DNA of 64,000 nucleotides from JBEKHT01 sp049511715 (GTDB lineage Bacteria; Chloroflexota; Anaerolineae; Anaerolineales; RBG-16-64-43). Location of the stretch: NCBI GenBank assembly GCA_049511715.1, contig JBEKXU010000007.1:62001-126000 (forward strand), in the 5' to 3' direction. The notes under the pieces were generated by a model. It was not told the DNA's origin. It saw only the letters and a list, made by a program, of their open reading frames with translations, and did no database searches. Shown piece after piece: positions 7,855 through 15,747 of this stretch. How positions within the stretch are numbered: the stretch's first letter is position 1; every line of letters begins with the position of its first letter. The translations under genes were made by a program, and so were the position numbers.

Positions 7855-8819
7855 GGGCAACGGCCACCGCCCATCCGAATATCGCGTTCATCAAGTACTG
7901 GGGAAACCGAGACGAGAACCTGCGGCTGCCGGCCAATGGGTCCATCTCGATGAATCTTGAGTCCCTGGCGACCCGGACCACAGTCGATTACCCGGAAGGG
8001 CTGGGTGCCGACGAGGTGTGTTTTGCAGGACGCCCAGCTGGACCCGAGATGTCGGCGCGCGTCGTCGATCATCTGGGGCGCATTCGCACCCTGGCAAAGA
8101 GCCCTCTCTTTGCGCGCGTCGACACGGACAATAATTTTCCTTTAGCCTGCGGCATTGCCTCCTCGGCCTCGGCATTTGCGGCCCTCACCTTGGCCGCCTG
8201 CGCTGCCATTGGCCTAGCGCTCGACCAGAAAGAGCTTTCCCGCCTCGCCCGGTTGGCCTCGGGTTCCGCCTGCCGGTCCATTCCCGGCGGGTTTGTCGAA
8301 TGGCAGCCGGGGTCAGGGGATTCGGATTCCTTTGCGACCAGTCTTCTTCCGGCGGGGCACTGGAACCTGACCGATCTAGTCGTCGTCGTCGACCGACAAC
8401 CAAAGGCCGTGTCTTCGTCCGAGGGTCACCGCTCGGCCTGGAGCAGCCCGCTCTACCGGTTACGCGTCGACTCTGCCCCCTCACGGTTGGAGGCCTGCCG
8501 CAGGTCCTTGTTCGACCGGGACTTCACGGCGCTGGCTGAGATCGTCGAAGAGGATTCCCTTTTGCTTCACTCCGTTCTCATGACCTCCACTCCTCCGCTG
8601 GTCTACTGGAAGCCCATTACGGTCGAGATCATTCAGTATGTTCGCCGGTGGCGAGGCCAGGGCCTCCCGATCGCATTCAGCGTTGACGCCGGAGCGAACG
8701 TCCACTGCTTGACCCCGGGAGAATCCGCGCAGGAGGCTTTGGGCCGATTGCAGCAGATCCCCGGTGTCCTGGAGGTGCTCCAAGCCGAACCAGGCGGCCC
8801 GGCCGCGCTAACCGGGTAG
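7839..8819 (+). CDS. Mevalonate 5-phosphate or diphosphate decarboxylase
   Basis: GHMP-superfamily decarboxylase of 326 residues. Family motifs: the N-terminal NIAFIKYWGNRDENLRLP, the phosphate loop CGIASSASAFAALTLA, GSACRSIPGGFVEW, and the aspartate in SVDAGANVHCLT that corresponds to the catalytic Asp of diphosphomevalonate decarboxylases. Where many diphosphate-specific enzymes have KYWGKRD, this one has KYWGNRD. With isopentenyl phosphate kinase next door, this favours mevalonate 5-phosphate as substrate and isopentenyl phosphate as product, as shown for Roseiflexus. That specificity is inference; the alternative is classical MvaD. The ATG at 7839 lies inside the IPK gene, so the two are translationally coupled. 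Confidence 0.88.
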   Translation: MDLAVRATATAHPNIAFIKYWGNRDENLRLPANGSISMNLESLATRTTVDYPEGLGADEVCFAGRPAGPEMSARVVDHLGRIRTLAKSPLFARVDTDNNFPLACGIASSASAFAALTLAACAAIGLALDQKELSRLARLASGSACRSIPGGFVEWQPGSGDSDSFATSLLPAGHWNLTDLVVVVDRQPKAVSSSEGHRSAWSSPLYRLRVDSAPSRLEACRRSLFDRDFTALAEIVEEDSLLLHSVLMTSTPPLVYWKPITVEIIQYVRRWRGQGLPIAFSVDAGANVHCLTPGESAQEALGRLQQIPGVLEVLQAEPGGPAALTG

Positions 8820-8946
8820 TCGTGCCTTCCCCGAGTTGACTGGCGGGGCCCGAGGAGATGTGAGCCCGGCCAGGTGGCCCCCGGGGGGAGCCAAGAAAGT
8901 ACCGTGGCCAGAGGCCGGCTGAGAGAAAATCCCCTGAGCGCAGTGA

Positions 8947-8952
8947 TATAAT
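8947..8952 (+). promoter_or_regulatory. -10 element upstream of the site-2 protease
   Basis: Perfect TATAAT 45 bases before the chosen start codon (8998). No good -35 match at the normal spacing. Confidence 0.55.
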
Positions 8953-8997
8953 TCGCCTAAAAAGGGTCGTGATTTCTAGTTGGCGCTGGAGAGTGTC

Positions 8998-10053
8998 ATG
9001 CTTTCGTCCGTTCCCGGATGGCTGATCACCATCGTGTTTCTCGGATCCCTCATCTTCATCCATGAGTTTGGCCACTTCGTGGCGGCACGAATTACACGAG
9101 TGCAGGTTGCCGAGTTCGGGCTGGGATACCCTCCGCGGGTGCTTAAGTTGTTCGAGCAGGGAGGCACGCTCTTCAGCCTGAATGCCATCCCCTTTGGAGG
9201 TTTCGTCCGGCTGGCGGGGGAAGATGATCCCAACGTGCAGGGAGGTTTCGCTTCGGCCAGCCGGTGGACGCGGGCGGCGGTCTTGCTGGCAGGCGTGGGG
9301 GCCAACCTTTTGACCGCCTTGGTCGTGTTCACCTTTGGATTCAAGATCGGATGGCCGGACCGCGTGGCCGTAGTCTCGGTTTCGCCGGGCTCTCCGTCGC
9401 AGGCCGCGGGTCTACGAGAGGGAGATATCATCCTGCGGGCGGGTAACGAAGTCATCCATCAACCCGAGGACCTATCCTCATTGACCTACAGCAGTCTTGG
9501 AAAACCAATCCTTCTGGAAGTGGGGCGCGGGTCCGAACAGCTTAGCTTGAGGGTTACCCCTCGCACCTCCTGGCCCAGCAACCAGGGTCCGATGGGGATT
9601 GTGATGCAAGCCCAGGTCGTGAACAATTACTCCTGGGGCCAGGCGTTGGAGAGATCGGGGCAGACGATTGAGGAGCAGACTCTCCTGATCGCAACGCTGC
9701 CCGCCAAGCTGATCGAGGGTCAAATTGCCCCCGCTGAGGCTCGGCCGGTCGGGATCGTAGGGATCTACAATCTGACCGTCCAAGCGGTCCAGACCGCTCA
9801 GCAAACGGACCAATGGGTCATCGTGCTTCAATGGGCGGGCCTTATCAGCACCGCCTTGGCGCTCGGGAACCTCCTTCCGATTCCCGCGTTGGATGGGGGC
9901 CGGCTGCTGTTTGTTGTGATTGAGGCGGTTCGCGGGCGCCGCGTGTCTCCCGAACGGGAGCAGGCCGTGCATGCCATCGGGTTTGTGCTCCTGATTGGAC
10001 TGATGGTTTACATCAGCTATCTGGACCTGGTCCATCCGGTCGTCCCTCACTAG
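8998..10053 (+). CDS. rseP: RIP/site-2 zinc metalloprotease (RseP family)
   Basis: Membrane-embedded metalloprotease that cuts single-pass membrane substrates such as anti-sigma factors. About 351 residues. TM1 carries the zinc motif HEFGH (residues 22-26). One PDZ domain lies around residues 120-200 (GSPSQAAGLREGDIILRAG). The third metal ligand is in LLPIPALDGGRLLF, the family NPDG-like motif with A for N, followed by a last TM helix. Start: ATG 8998 has GGAG six bases upstream; a TTG at 8980 in frame would add six residues. In many bacteria this gene sits next to dxr and cdsA. Here it does not, consistent with a mevalonate-using organism. Confidence 0.92.
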   Translation: MLSSVPGWLITIVFLGSLIFIHEFGHFVAARITRVQVAEFGLGYPPRVLKLFEQGGTLFSLNAIPFGGFVRLAGEDDPNVQGGFASASRWTRAAVLLAGVGANLLTALVVFTFGFKIGWPDRVAVVSVSPGSPSQAAGLREGDIILRAGNEVIHQPEDLSSLTYSSLGKPILLEVGRGSEQLSLRVTPRTSWPSNQGPMGIVMQAQVVNNYSWGQALERSGQTIEEQTLLIATLPAKLIEGQIAPAEARPVGIVGIYNLTVQAVQTAQQTDQWVIVLQWAGLISTALALGNLLPIPALDGGRLLFVVIEAVRGRRVSPEREQAVHAIGFVLLIGLMVYISYLDLVHPVVPH

Positions 10054-10062
10054 GACTCTCCT

Positions 10063-11025
10063 ATGGCCAGTGTGGAGCTGTTCGAGGCGGCCCTTCGGGC
10101 CTTGCAGGACAATGGGCAGCGGCTGAGCTCCAGGGGAACGGCCGGGCTGTCTGACCTGGATCCCAACCAGGCTCGCCGCCTGTACACGGTGATGCGCGGG
10201 ATGTCCGTGGAGGCACGGTGCGCCTTGCTTGAAAGGCTCGTCGAGGCGGCGGATCGGCGCATCGAACTGGATTTTGAGGCGATTGCGCGCCTGGCCCTAT
10301 CGGATGAGGACGGCTCCGTCCGTGCCCAAGCGATACGTGGTCTGTGGGAAAGCAAGGACTGGCGCCTGGCAGAAAAGTTCTTGGGACTGGTCAAGAGCGA
10401 CCCGGACGGGCAGGTGCGCTTGCAGGCCGTGATTGCACTGGGCAGGTTCTTGCTGTTGTCGGAGTATGAAGAAATCTCTGCTGAGCTTGGGCGTCGAATC
10501 GGAGACTGCTTGCTTCATCTTGCCCGCAGCGATCAGCCCATGGATATTCGTCGGCGAGCCGTGGAATCTCTGGGCTTCTCTTCGCGGGAGGAGGTCCCGG
10601 AGGTCCTGCGGACCTACTATGAGGACCCGGATCCCTTGGTCCGGAGCAGTGTGCTCGTGGCCATGGGCCGCACGGCCGATTGGGAGGCCTGGCAGGACTG
10701 TGTCATTCGGGAACTTCGAAGCCCGAACGTCATGGTGCGCGTTGAGGCGGCTGGAGCGGCTGGAGAACTCGAGCTGAAGAAGTCCATCCCAGATCTCATC
10801 GAGCTTCTGGAGGATGCCGATTCCGAGGTTCGGAAACGGGCCATCTGGGCGCTGGGCGAAGTCGGGGGACGGAGAGCGCGGCAGGCTCTGGATGGATACC
10901 ACGAGCGCGCCACCGAGAAGGAGAAAGCGCTGGTCCAGGACGCTCTGGATAACCTCGAGTTTGAAAGCGGGCTCGCCGATTTTGCCCTCTTGGATTTCGA
11001 TCCCGACAAGGGACGTTCCAACTAG
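10063..11025 (+). CDS. HEAT-repeat protein
   Basis: 320-residue soluble alpha-solenoid. Repeats of about 30-35 residues show the HEAT/PBS-lyase pattern of a D-P/S-D turn followed by VR..A: SDEDGSVRAQAIRGL, SDPDGQVRLQAVIAL, EDPDPLVRSSVLVAM, SPNVMVRVEAAGAA, EDADSEVRKRAIWALGEVG. There is no catalytic motif, signal peptide or membrane segment. Such proteins act as scaffolds or as chaperones for cofactor attachment; no partner can be named. It begins 9 bases after the protease stop, so the two are probably co-transcribed. The acidic C-terminal tail (LLDFDPDKG) lies outside the repeats. Confidence 0.85.
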   Translation: MASVELFEAALRALQDNGQRLSSRGTAGLSDLDPNQARRLYTVMRGMSVEARCALLERLVEAADRRIELDFEAIARLALSDEDGSVRAQAIRGLWESKDWRLAEKFLGLVKSDPDGQVRLQAVIALGRFLLLSEYEEISAELGRRIGDCLLHLARSDQPMDIRRRAVESLGFSSREEVPEVLRTYYEDPDPLVRSSVLVAMGRTADWEAWQDCVIRELRSPNVMVRVEAAGAAGELELKKSIPDLIELLEDADSEVRKRAIWALGEVGGRRARQALDGYHERATEKEKALVQDALDNLEFESGLADFALLDFDPDKGRSN

Positions 11026-11147
11026 CCCCGACCGGGGAGACCTAGGGGCCGGGTCAGCCCGTTCGGTCCGAACGCGAAATCGCCACCCGACTCTTTGTTG
11101 CGGAATTGGCCGCAGGAAGAGTTGCACTTGGCTACCCGGGAGACCCC

Positions 11148-11687
11148 GTGGCTCAGCCGCCGACCCTTGTATTTGACTTGGAGACGAAGCTCCTGGCGGA
11201 GGATGTGGGCGGCTGGAATTACGTCGACCGGCTGGGGATGGCCGCCGCCGTGGTTTATGAGGCCGAGTCGAATCAGTACCATCGCTTTCAAGAGAACGAA
11301 GTGCAGGAGCTCCTGGGTCTCTTGCGCACGGCGGGCCGGGTGATTGGCTACAACGTGCGACGGTTCGATTACCTGGTCCTGAAACCCTACGGCGGAACTG
11401 ATCTCCCAAGGCTGCCCACGATCGATCTGCTGGAACACCTGTATCAGGCGCTCGGTTTCCGCCTCTCGCTGGACGCCGTGGCTTCCGCCACCCTGGGCGC
11501 GGGGAAATCGGCAGATGGCCTCCAAGCGGTCGCCTGGTATCGGGAGGGCAAGATAGACAAGGTCCTAGCCTACTGCCAAGATGACGTGGACCTGACTTGG
11601 CGCCTGTATCAACATGGACGCAGGCACGGTGAGATCTGCTACCGCGATCGGAGCTTTCGGCTGCGATCCGTGCCCGTTGCATGGTAG
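11148..11687 (+). CDS. Ribonuclease H-like 3'-5' exonuclease domain protein (YprB-like)
   Basis: A 180-residue protein of the DEDD exonuclease fold. The first metal motif is LVFDLETK near the N-terminus. The second region (VIGYNVRRFDYLVL) holds the conserved N and D. The third is the YCQDDVDLTWRLY block near residue 160, matching the ribonuclease-H-like family found in bacterial YprB. Start: GTG 11148 has GGGAG five bases upstream and directly precedes the first strand; a TTG at 11106 would add 14 residues lacking domain similarity. It is probably a nuclease acting on DNA or RNA, substrate unknown. It follows the HEAT protein on the same strand. Confidence 0.75.
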   Translation: MAQPPTLVFDLETKLLAEDVGGWNYVDRLGMAAAVVYEAESNQYHRFQENEVQELLGLLRTAGRVIGYNVRRFDYLVLKPYGGTDLPRLPTIDLLEHLYQALGFRLSLDAVASATLGAGKSADGLQAVAWYREGKIDKVLAYCQDDVDLTWRLYQHGRRHGEICYRDRSFRLRSVPVAW

Positions 11688-11814
11688 AGGGCTTGAAGCC
11701 AAAAGGGAAAAGCGGGCGAATCGAGAGCGGCCTCCCGAGTTCGCCGGGTTGCCGGTTGCCGCAGCCGGTTGGGAAACCAATTGCTAAGTGCCTTGTGCGC
11801 CGTTTGAGGATGCC

Positions 11815-12102
11815 ATGACGGACGATTTCGCACGTCTCCATGCCCGAGTCCACGGACTGGTTCAAGGCGTGGGGTTCCGCGCATTCGTCACCCGGAGGGC
11901 GGCGGTTCTCGGCCTTACCGGCTGGGTCGGGAATTCGAGCAGCGGGTCTGTGGAGGTCGTGGCGGAAGGTCCCCGCCCGCTTCTCGCGGAATTGCTGGGA
12001 GACTTGGAAAGAGGGCCGCGCGCCGCTGAGGTGGAGCGAGTGGAATCCGAGTGGCTGGCGGCTACCTCGGAGTTCACCCAATTCCGAGTTCGCTACGTTT
12101 GA
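11815..12102 (+). CDS. acyP: Acylphosphatase
   Basis: Hydrolyses acyl phosphates such as carbamoyl phosphate or 1,3-bisphosphoglycerate. 95 residues, the standard size. The phosphate loop with catalytic arginine, VHGLVQGVGFRAFVTRRA, and the catalytic asparagine region GLTGWVGNSSSGSVEVVAEG are both present and intact. Start ATG 11815 is supported by GAGG five bases upstream; an upstream in-frame TTG at 11788 has no such site. It stands alone between the exonuclease-like gene and the RNase H gene. Confidence 0.93.
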   Translation: MTDDFARLHARVHGLVQGVGFRAFVTRRAAVLGLTGWVGNSSSGSVEVVAEGPRPLLAELLGDLERGPRAAEVERVESEWLAATSEFTQFRVRYV

Positions 12103-12408
12103 GGTGGCAGGGCTGGAAGCGCAAGGCCCGGGACGCCGGCGAATGTCGCGCAGCCTTTGCTTTCGAGTCGGCGGCCTTCGAGCGTCCAACGTCGGGGTTC
12201 CTTGCGGGGGCCAGAGATCCGGGAGATCTCAGTCCATTGGCCCTTCTCAGCGCACCCGACCCGTGCGCCGAAGCCGAGCCTTGCGCCGAGCCCGGCACGA
12301 AACGCGGCGGCAATCTCTCGAGGGTTGCGGATCCGGCGATAGAACTCAAACTCCGGCACGCTCTTGGCGCAGGGCCGGATCTCCGGGGACCCGTCAGGCG
12401 GAAAAGGC
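12103..12408. other. Gap before the RNase HI gene
   Basis: About 300 bases without a supported gene. The minus strand is open over 12093-12437 (SVPEFEFYRRIRNPREIAAA and onward), which looks somewhat protein-like. It overlaps the RNase H start, lacks a ribosome binding site and matches no family I recognise, so I do not call it. Confidence 0.4.
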
Positions 12409-13323
12409 ATGGTTCTCATGAGGAACAGGGAATCCACTCCCGTGGATGCCTACACGGACGGTTCGAGCGTGCCCAATCCGGGCCCCGGCGGCTGGTGTGC
12501 CCTCCTGGTCGTGCGAGGACGGATCCGGACCCTGTCCGGCGCAGAGGCTCACACGACCAACAATCGCATGGAACTTCGAGCGGCGATTGAGGTGTTCAAA
12601 GCCCTGTCCCATCCGGCCGACGTTTGGCTGCACACGGATTCAGAGTATCTGCGGCTGGGCATTACGCGTTGGGTCGACGACTGGCGCCGCCGAGGCTGGC
12701 GGACGAGGACGGGGGATCCGGTGGCCAACCTGGACCTGTGGAAGGAATTACTCGAGGCGATGGGCCCGCACCGGGTGGAGTGGGACTGGGTCCAGGCCCA
12801 TTCGGGCAATGCCCTCAATGAGCGTGCGGATCGACTCGCGCGGAAGTTGGCTGCTCGGGCGGGTGGCGGTTCTGCTGGCGCGCGCTCCTCGCCAGGGCCG
12901 TCGACATGGCATTTGCTCGTCTGGGGCTCCGCCCAACCCTCCCGCTCCGAATGGGGTTACCTGTTGCAGCGGGGGGCCCAGGACTTGCGTGGATACGGAG
13001 AGCTTCCCCGGGCCACGGCCAATCAGCTCGTTTTGCGGGCGGCGATTGAGGGCCTGCGCCGGTCCGAGCGCGGCGCCCGGATCATCCTCCAGACCAACTC
13101 GGAGTACCTGTCCAAGGGCATTGAAAACGGCCTAGTGGCCTGGCCACGACGCGGCTGGAAGACCGCCTCCGGCCGGGCTGTGCAGAACCTTGACCTGTGG
13201 CAGGAGCTTTTGTCCCTGTTGAAGGACCGCACCGTCGAGATTGGTCCCGGGGGTCTGCCGGAGGCGTTCAAAAGCGCGGTCCGTAAGGTTGTGGCAACGG
13301 AGAGGAGCATGCCAGGGGGATGA
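12409..13323 (+). CDS. rnhA: Tandem ribonuclease HI: active N-domain plus degenerate second RNase H domain
   Basis: Removes RNA from RNA-DNA hybrids. The N-terminal domain (about residues 10-150) has all RNase HI catalytic residues: D17 (YTDGSS), E55 (NNRMELRAAIE), D77 (HTDSEYL), H131 (AHSGN) and D141 (NERADRLA). After a Gly/Ser/Ala linker, residues about 166-290 repeat the same fold: WGS replaces TDGS, QLVLRAAIEGL replaces RMELRAAIE, TNSEYL replaces TDSEYL, and RRGWKTASGRAVQNLDLWQELL matches RRGWRTRTGDPVANLDLWKELL. All catalytic acids of the second copy are lost. The protein is therefore a duplication with a pseudo-enzyme half, perhaps for substrate grip or dimer-like packing. Start ATG 12409 follows GGCGG at 7 bases. 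Confidence 0.9.
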   Translation: MVLMRNRESTPVDAYTDGSSVPNPGPGGWCALLVVRGRIRTLSGAEAHTTNNRMELRAAIEVFKALSHPADVWLHTDSEYLRLGITRWVDDWRRRGWRTRTGDPVANLDLWKELLEAMGPHRVEWDWVQAHSGNALNERADRLARKLAARAGGGSAGARSSPGPSTWHLLVWGSAQPSRSEWGYLLQRGAQDLRGYGELPRATANQLVLRAAIEGLRRSERGARIILQTNSEYLSKGIENGLVAWPRRGWKTASGRAVQNLDLWQELLSLLKDRTVEIGPGGLPEAFKSAVRKVVATERSMPGG

Positions 13324-13352
13324 ACAGTCCCGCGCCCTCGTCTCCTCGTTCT

Positions 13353-14399
13353 CTACCCCGAGCTCTTGGGTAACTCCGCGGAGGGCCGGTCCTGCCCCGG
13401 ATCGGTCTCTGCCGTCGCTTCCGTCATTTCCAGAATTGGGCCAAGATCTCCCCGCTCGAAGATCTCCTGGAAGCTCTCCACCAGGACAGGATCGAATTGC
13501 TTGTCTGCGCCCTCTCGCAGCCTCTGGATCGCCTCTTCCGGCGTGTGCGCCTTGGAATACGGGCGCAAGGTCGTCAGCGCATCGAACGCATCAACGACCG
13601 CCATCAACCGGCCCTCAATGGGGATCTCCGATCCGCTGAGCCCCTGGGGATACCCCGAGCCATCCCAGTGTTCGTGGTGGAAGAGGACATATGGCACCGC
13701 AGGCTGCAGGTGCTCTACCTTGGCGATCAGGTTGGCACCGATTTCCGTGTGTCGCCGCATTAAGGTCCACTCTGCCTCCGAGAGCGGGCCCGCCTTGTTG
13801 AGCAGTGCGTCGGGGATGGATATCTTTCCCAGGTCGTGCAGCAGCGAGCCGAAATCGAGGATCGCCAGAGCCTCGTCGTCCCAGCCGAGCTGGCGCGCCA
13901 AGGCAATGGCGTAACGGCGCACGCGCTCCACGTGTTTCCCCGTGTAGAGGTCGCGCGCTTCGACCGCGTTGGCCAGCAGAGCCACCGTCTGCAGATGGGC
14001 TTCCCGGGTCCCGGACAAGTGAACGACCCGCCAGCGATCGAGCCGGGCCTGGACCGCATTCAGCAGCTCCGTTGCCCCAAAGGGCTTCGGCAAGAAGTCG
14101 TCGGCTCCCTTCTGGCGGGCCATGTCCAGATCCGCGCGGCTGGAGCGAGCGCTGACGAAAAGGAAGGGCATGGGCAAGCCGCCGCTCTCGCGGCGCATCT
14201 CGTCCAGCATGTGAAAGCCGTCCATCTCGCTCATCATGACATCTGAGATGACCAGATTCGGGATCTGCTGACGGAAGATTTCCAGCCCCTCGCGCCCATT
14301 GCGAGCGGTTTGGATGCTGTATCCCACCTCGCGCAGGATCAGAGCCATCCCTTCCAAGAGGCTCGGGTCGTCCTCAACGATGAGGATATGGGCGCTCAT
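13353..14399 (-). CDS. Response regulator with HD-GYP output domain
   Basis: 348 residues. The receiver domain (about 1-125) has the acidic pair in VEDD, the phospho-acceptor Asp in LVISDVMMSEMDGF, the Ser/Thr in FLFVSA and the Lys in LPKPFG. The output domain (about 140-330) has the HD pair in LLHDLGKISIPDALLNK, then RRHTEIGANL, HHEHWDGSGYPQGLSG and VVDAFDALTT. These are hallmarks of HD-GYP phosphodiesterases that linearise cyclic di-GMP. Start ATG with AAGGA upstream. No histidine kinase lies next to it, so its partner is elsewhere. It has its own -10 box and sits downstream of the citrate synthase gene. Confidence 0.93.
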   Translation of the reverse strand: MSAHILIVEDDPSLLEGMALILREVGYSIQTARNGREGLEIFRQQIPNLVISDVMMSEMDGFHMLDEMRRESGGLPMPFLFVSARSSRADLDMARQKGADDFLPKPFGATELLNAVQARLDRWRVVHLSGTREAHLQTVALLANAVEARDLYTGKHVERVRRYAIALARQLGWDDEALAILDFGSLLHDLGKISIPDALLNKAGPLSEAEWTLMRRHTEIGANLIAKVEHLQPAVPYVLFHHEHWDGSGYPQGLSGSEIPIEGRLMAVVDAFDALTTLRPYSKAHTPEEAIQRLREGADKQFDPVLVESFQEIFERGDLGPILEMTEATAETDPGQDRPSAELPKSSG

Positions 14400-14438
14400 C
14401 AGTCCTTCTTGCTCCGAGGAATCATAACGGGCCAGCTC

Positions 14439-14444
14439 ATTATA
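14439..14444 (-). promoter_or_regulatory. -10 element upstream of the HD-GYP regulator
   Basis: TATAAT read on the minus strand, about 40 bases before the start codon at 14399. No convincing -35. Confidence 0.5.
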
Positions 14445-14497
14445 CGATTCCCAATCGCCGCCGGCCCGTTGCCAGATTCTTGCAGGGGGAAGGCCGC

Positions 14498-15682
14498 CTA
14501 GGACCGCTCGGACGTGTCGAGGTAGGGCTCGCTCTCCGGCCCGACGTAAACAAACCGAGGCCGGAAAAGACGGTTGTCCTGCCGTTGTTCCAGGGCGTGG
14601 GCAACCCAGCCGGCACTCCGTCCTACGGCAAAAGTGGGGGTGAACATGGCCGTTTCGATCCCCATGGAAGCCATTACCACTCCCGAGAAGAAGTCGATGT
14701 TGGGGTAGATCCCCTTCTGGCCGAACTTCTCAACCATGAGCTTCGCCATCTTGTCGGCTATGTCCAACCAGCGCCCGGTGCCGGCCCGGCGAGTGACTTC
14801 GCGGGCGTAGGCATGGAGAATCGTGGCGCGGGGATCGGTCGTCTTGTACACCCGATGGCCGAATCCCATGATCCGCTTCTTCTGGGCCATGGCTCGGTCC
14901 AGCCAAGCCTCGACATTCTCGCTCGACCCGATTTCCTCCAGCATTTCCATCACCCGCTCATTGGCCCCACCGTGCAGCGGCCCCTTGAGAGCGCCGATTC
15001 CTGCCACGACAGCGGAATAGGTATCTGCCAGCGTCGATTTCACCACGATGGTCGCAAAAGTGCTCGCGTTGCACTCGTGGTCGGCATGTAAGATGAGCAA
15101 GACGTCCATCAGCCGGCTCATGAAGCTGTCCGGCGGGGTTCCCAGGAGCATGTAGTAGTAATTCGCCGCGTGCGAAAGGTCCCGACGCGGACGAAGGATG
15201 GGCTTGTGTTGGCGCACGCGGCTGATTGCGGCGGAGAGGCTGGCCATCCTGGACACAATCTGAATGGCGTGTGTGTGGTCGGCGGCCGGGGAGTCCTCCT
15301 CCGCTTCCTCATCAAAGGCCGCCAGCATCGAGACCGCCGTCCGCAGGACGGTCATCGGGTGGATTCCCGGCCGCCCGGCCAATTCCTCAACCAGCGCGCT
15401 CACCGGCGCAGGCAACTCCCTCTGGCGCTCGAGAAGCCGCGAGAACTCCTCGAGCTCGCCTCTCTTGGGCAGGCGGTCGTGCATCAGGAGGTAGAACACC
15501 TCCTCAAATGTGGATCTCTCCGCGAGCTCCTCGATGGGATGACCGTGATAAACCAATTTTCCGCCGAGCCCATCCACGAAGCTCTTGGTGCTCTCAGCTA
15601 CAACCACACCCTCCAAGCCCTTGGAAAAGGCGATCTCTCCAGGCCTGGCTACCAGCTTGATCTCCTCGGAATAGTTGCTCAT
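14498..15682 (-). CDS. gltA: Citrate synthase
   Basis: Condenses oxaloacetate and acetyl-CoA to citrate at the entry of the TCA cycle. 394 residues, the short type II form seen in archaea and Gram-positive bacteria. Catalytic residues are visible: His in HADHECNASTFA, His in GPLHGGANERV, and Asp in NIDFFSGVV; GFGHRVYKTTDPRA is the oxaloacetate region. Some short paralogues act as 2-methylcitrate synthases, but with malate dehydrogenase directly upstream (65-base gap, same strand) citrate synthase is the natural reading. Start ATG has GGAG six bases upstream. Confidence 0.93.
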   Translation of the reverse strand: MSNYSEEIKLVARPGEIAFSKGLEGVVVAESTKSFVDGLGGKLVYHGHPIEELAERSTFEEVFYLLMHDRLPKRGELEEFSRLLERQRELPAPVSALVEELAGRPGIHPMTVLRTAVSMLAAFDEEAEEDSPAADHTHAIQIVSRMASLSAAISRVRQHKPILRPRRDLSHAANYYYMLLGTPPDSFMSRLMDVLLILHADHECNASTFATIVVKSTLADTYSAVVAGIGALKGPLHGGANERVMEMLEEIGSSENVEAWLDRAMAQKKRIMGFGHRVYKTTDPRATILHAYAREVTRRAGTGRWLDIADKMAKLMVEKFGQKGIYPNIDFFSGVVMASMGIETAMFTPTFAVGRSAGWVAHALEQRQDNRLFRPRFVYVGPESEPYLDTSERS

Positions 15683-15747
15683 GATCTGCTCCTGTGCACA
15701 ATCGCAAACCGCTCTTGCGGATCCCGGGAACGCGATGGCGGAAGCGT

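Noticed and set aside
10297..12189. 630-codon minus-strand open frame across three genes
   Set aside because: It runs antisense to the HEAT, exonuclease-like and acylphosphatase genes, which have motifs; the frame itself is low-complexity Arg/Pro/Gly sequence typical of GC-rich antisense frames.
12093..12437. Minus-strand open frame before the RNase HI gene
   Set aside because: No ribosome binding site, overlaps the RNase HI start, no family recognised; only mildly protein-like.
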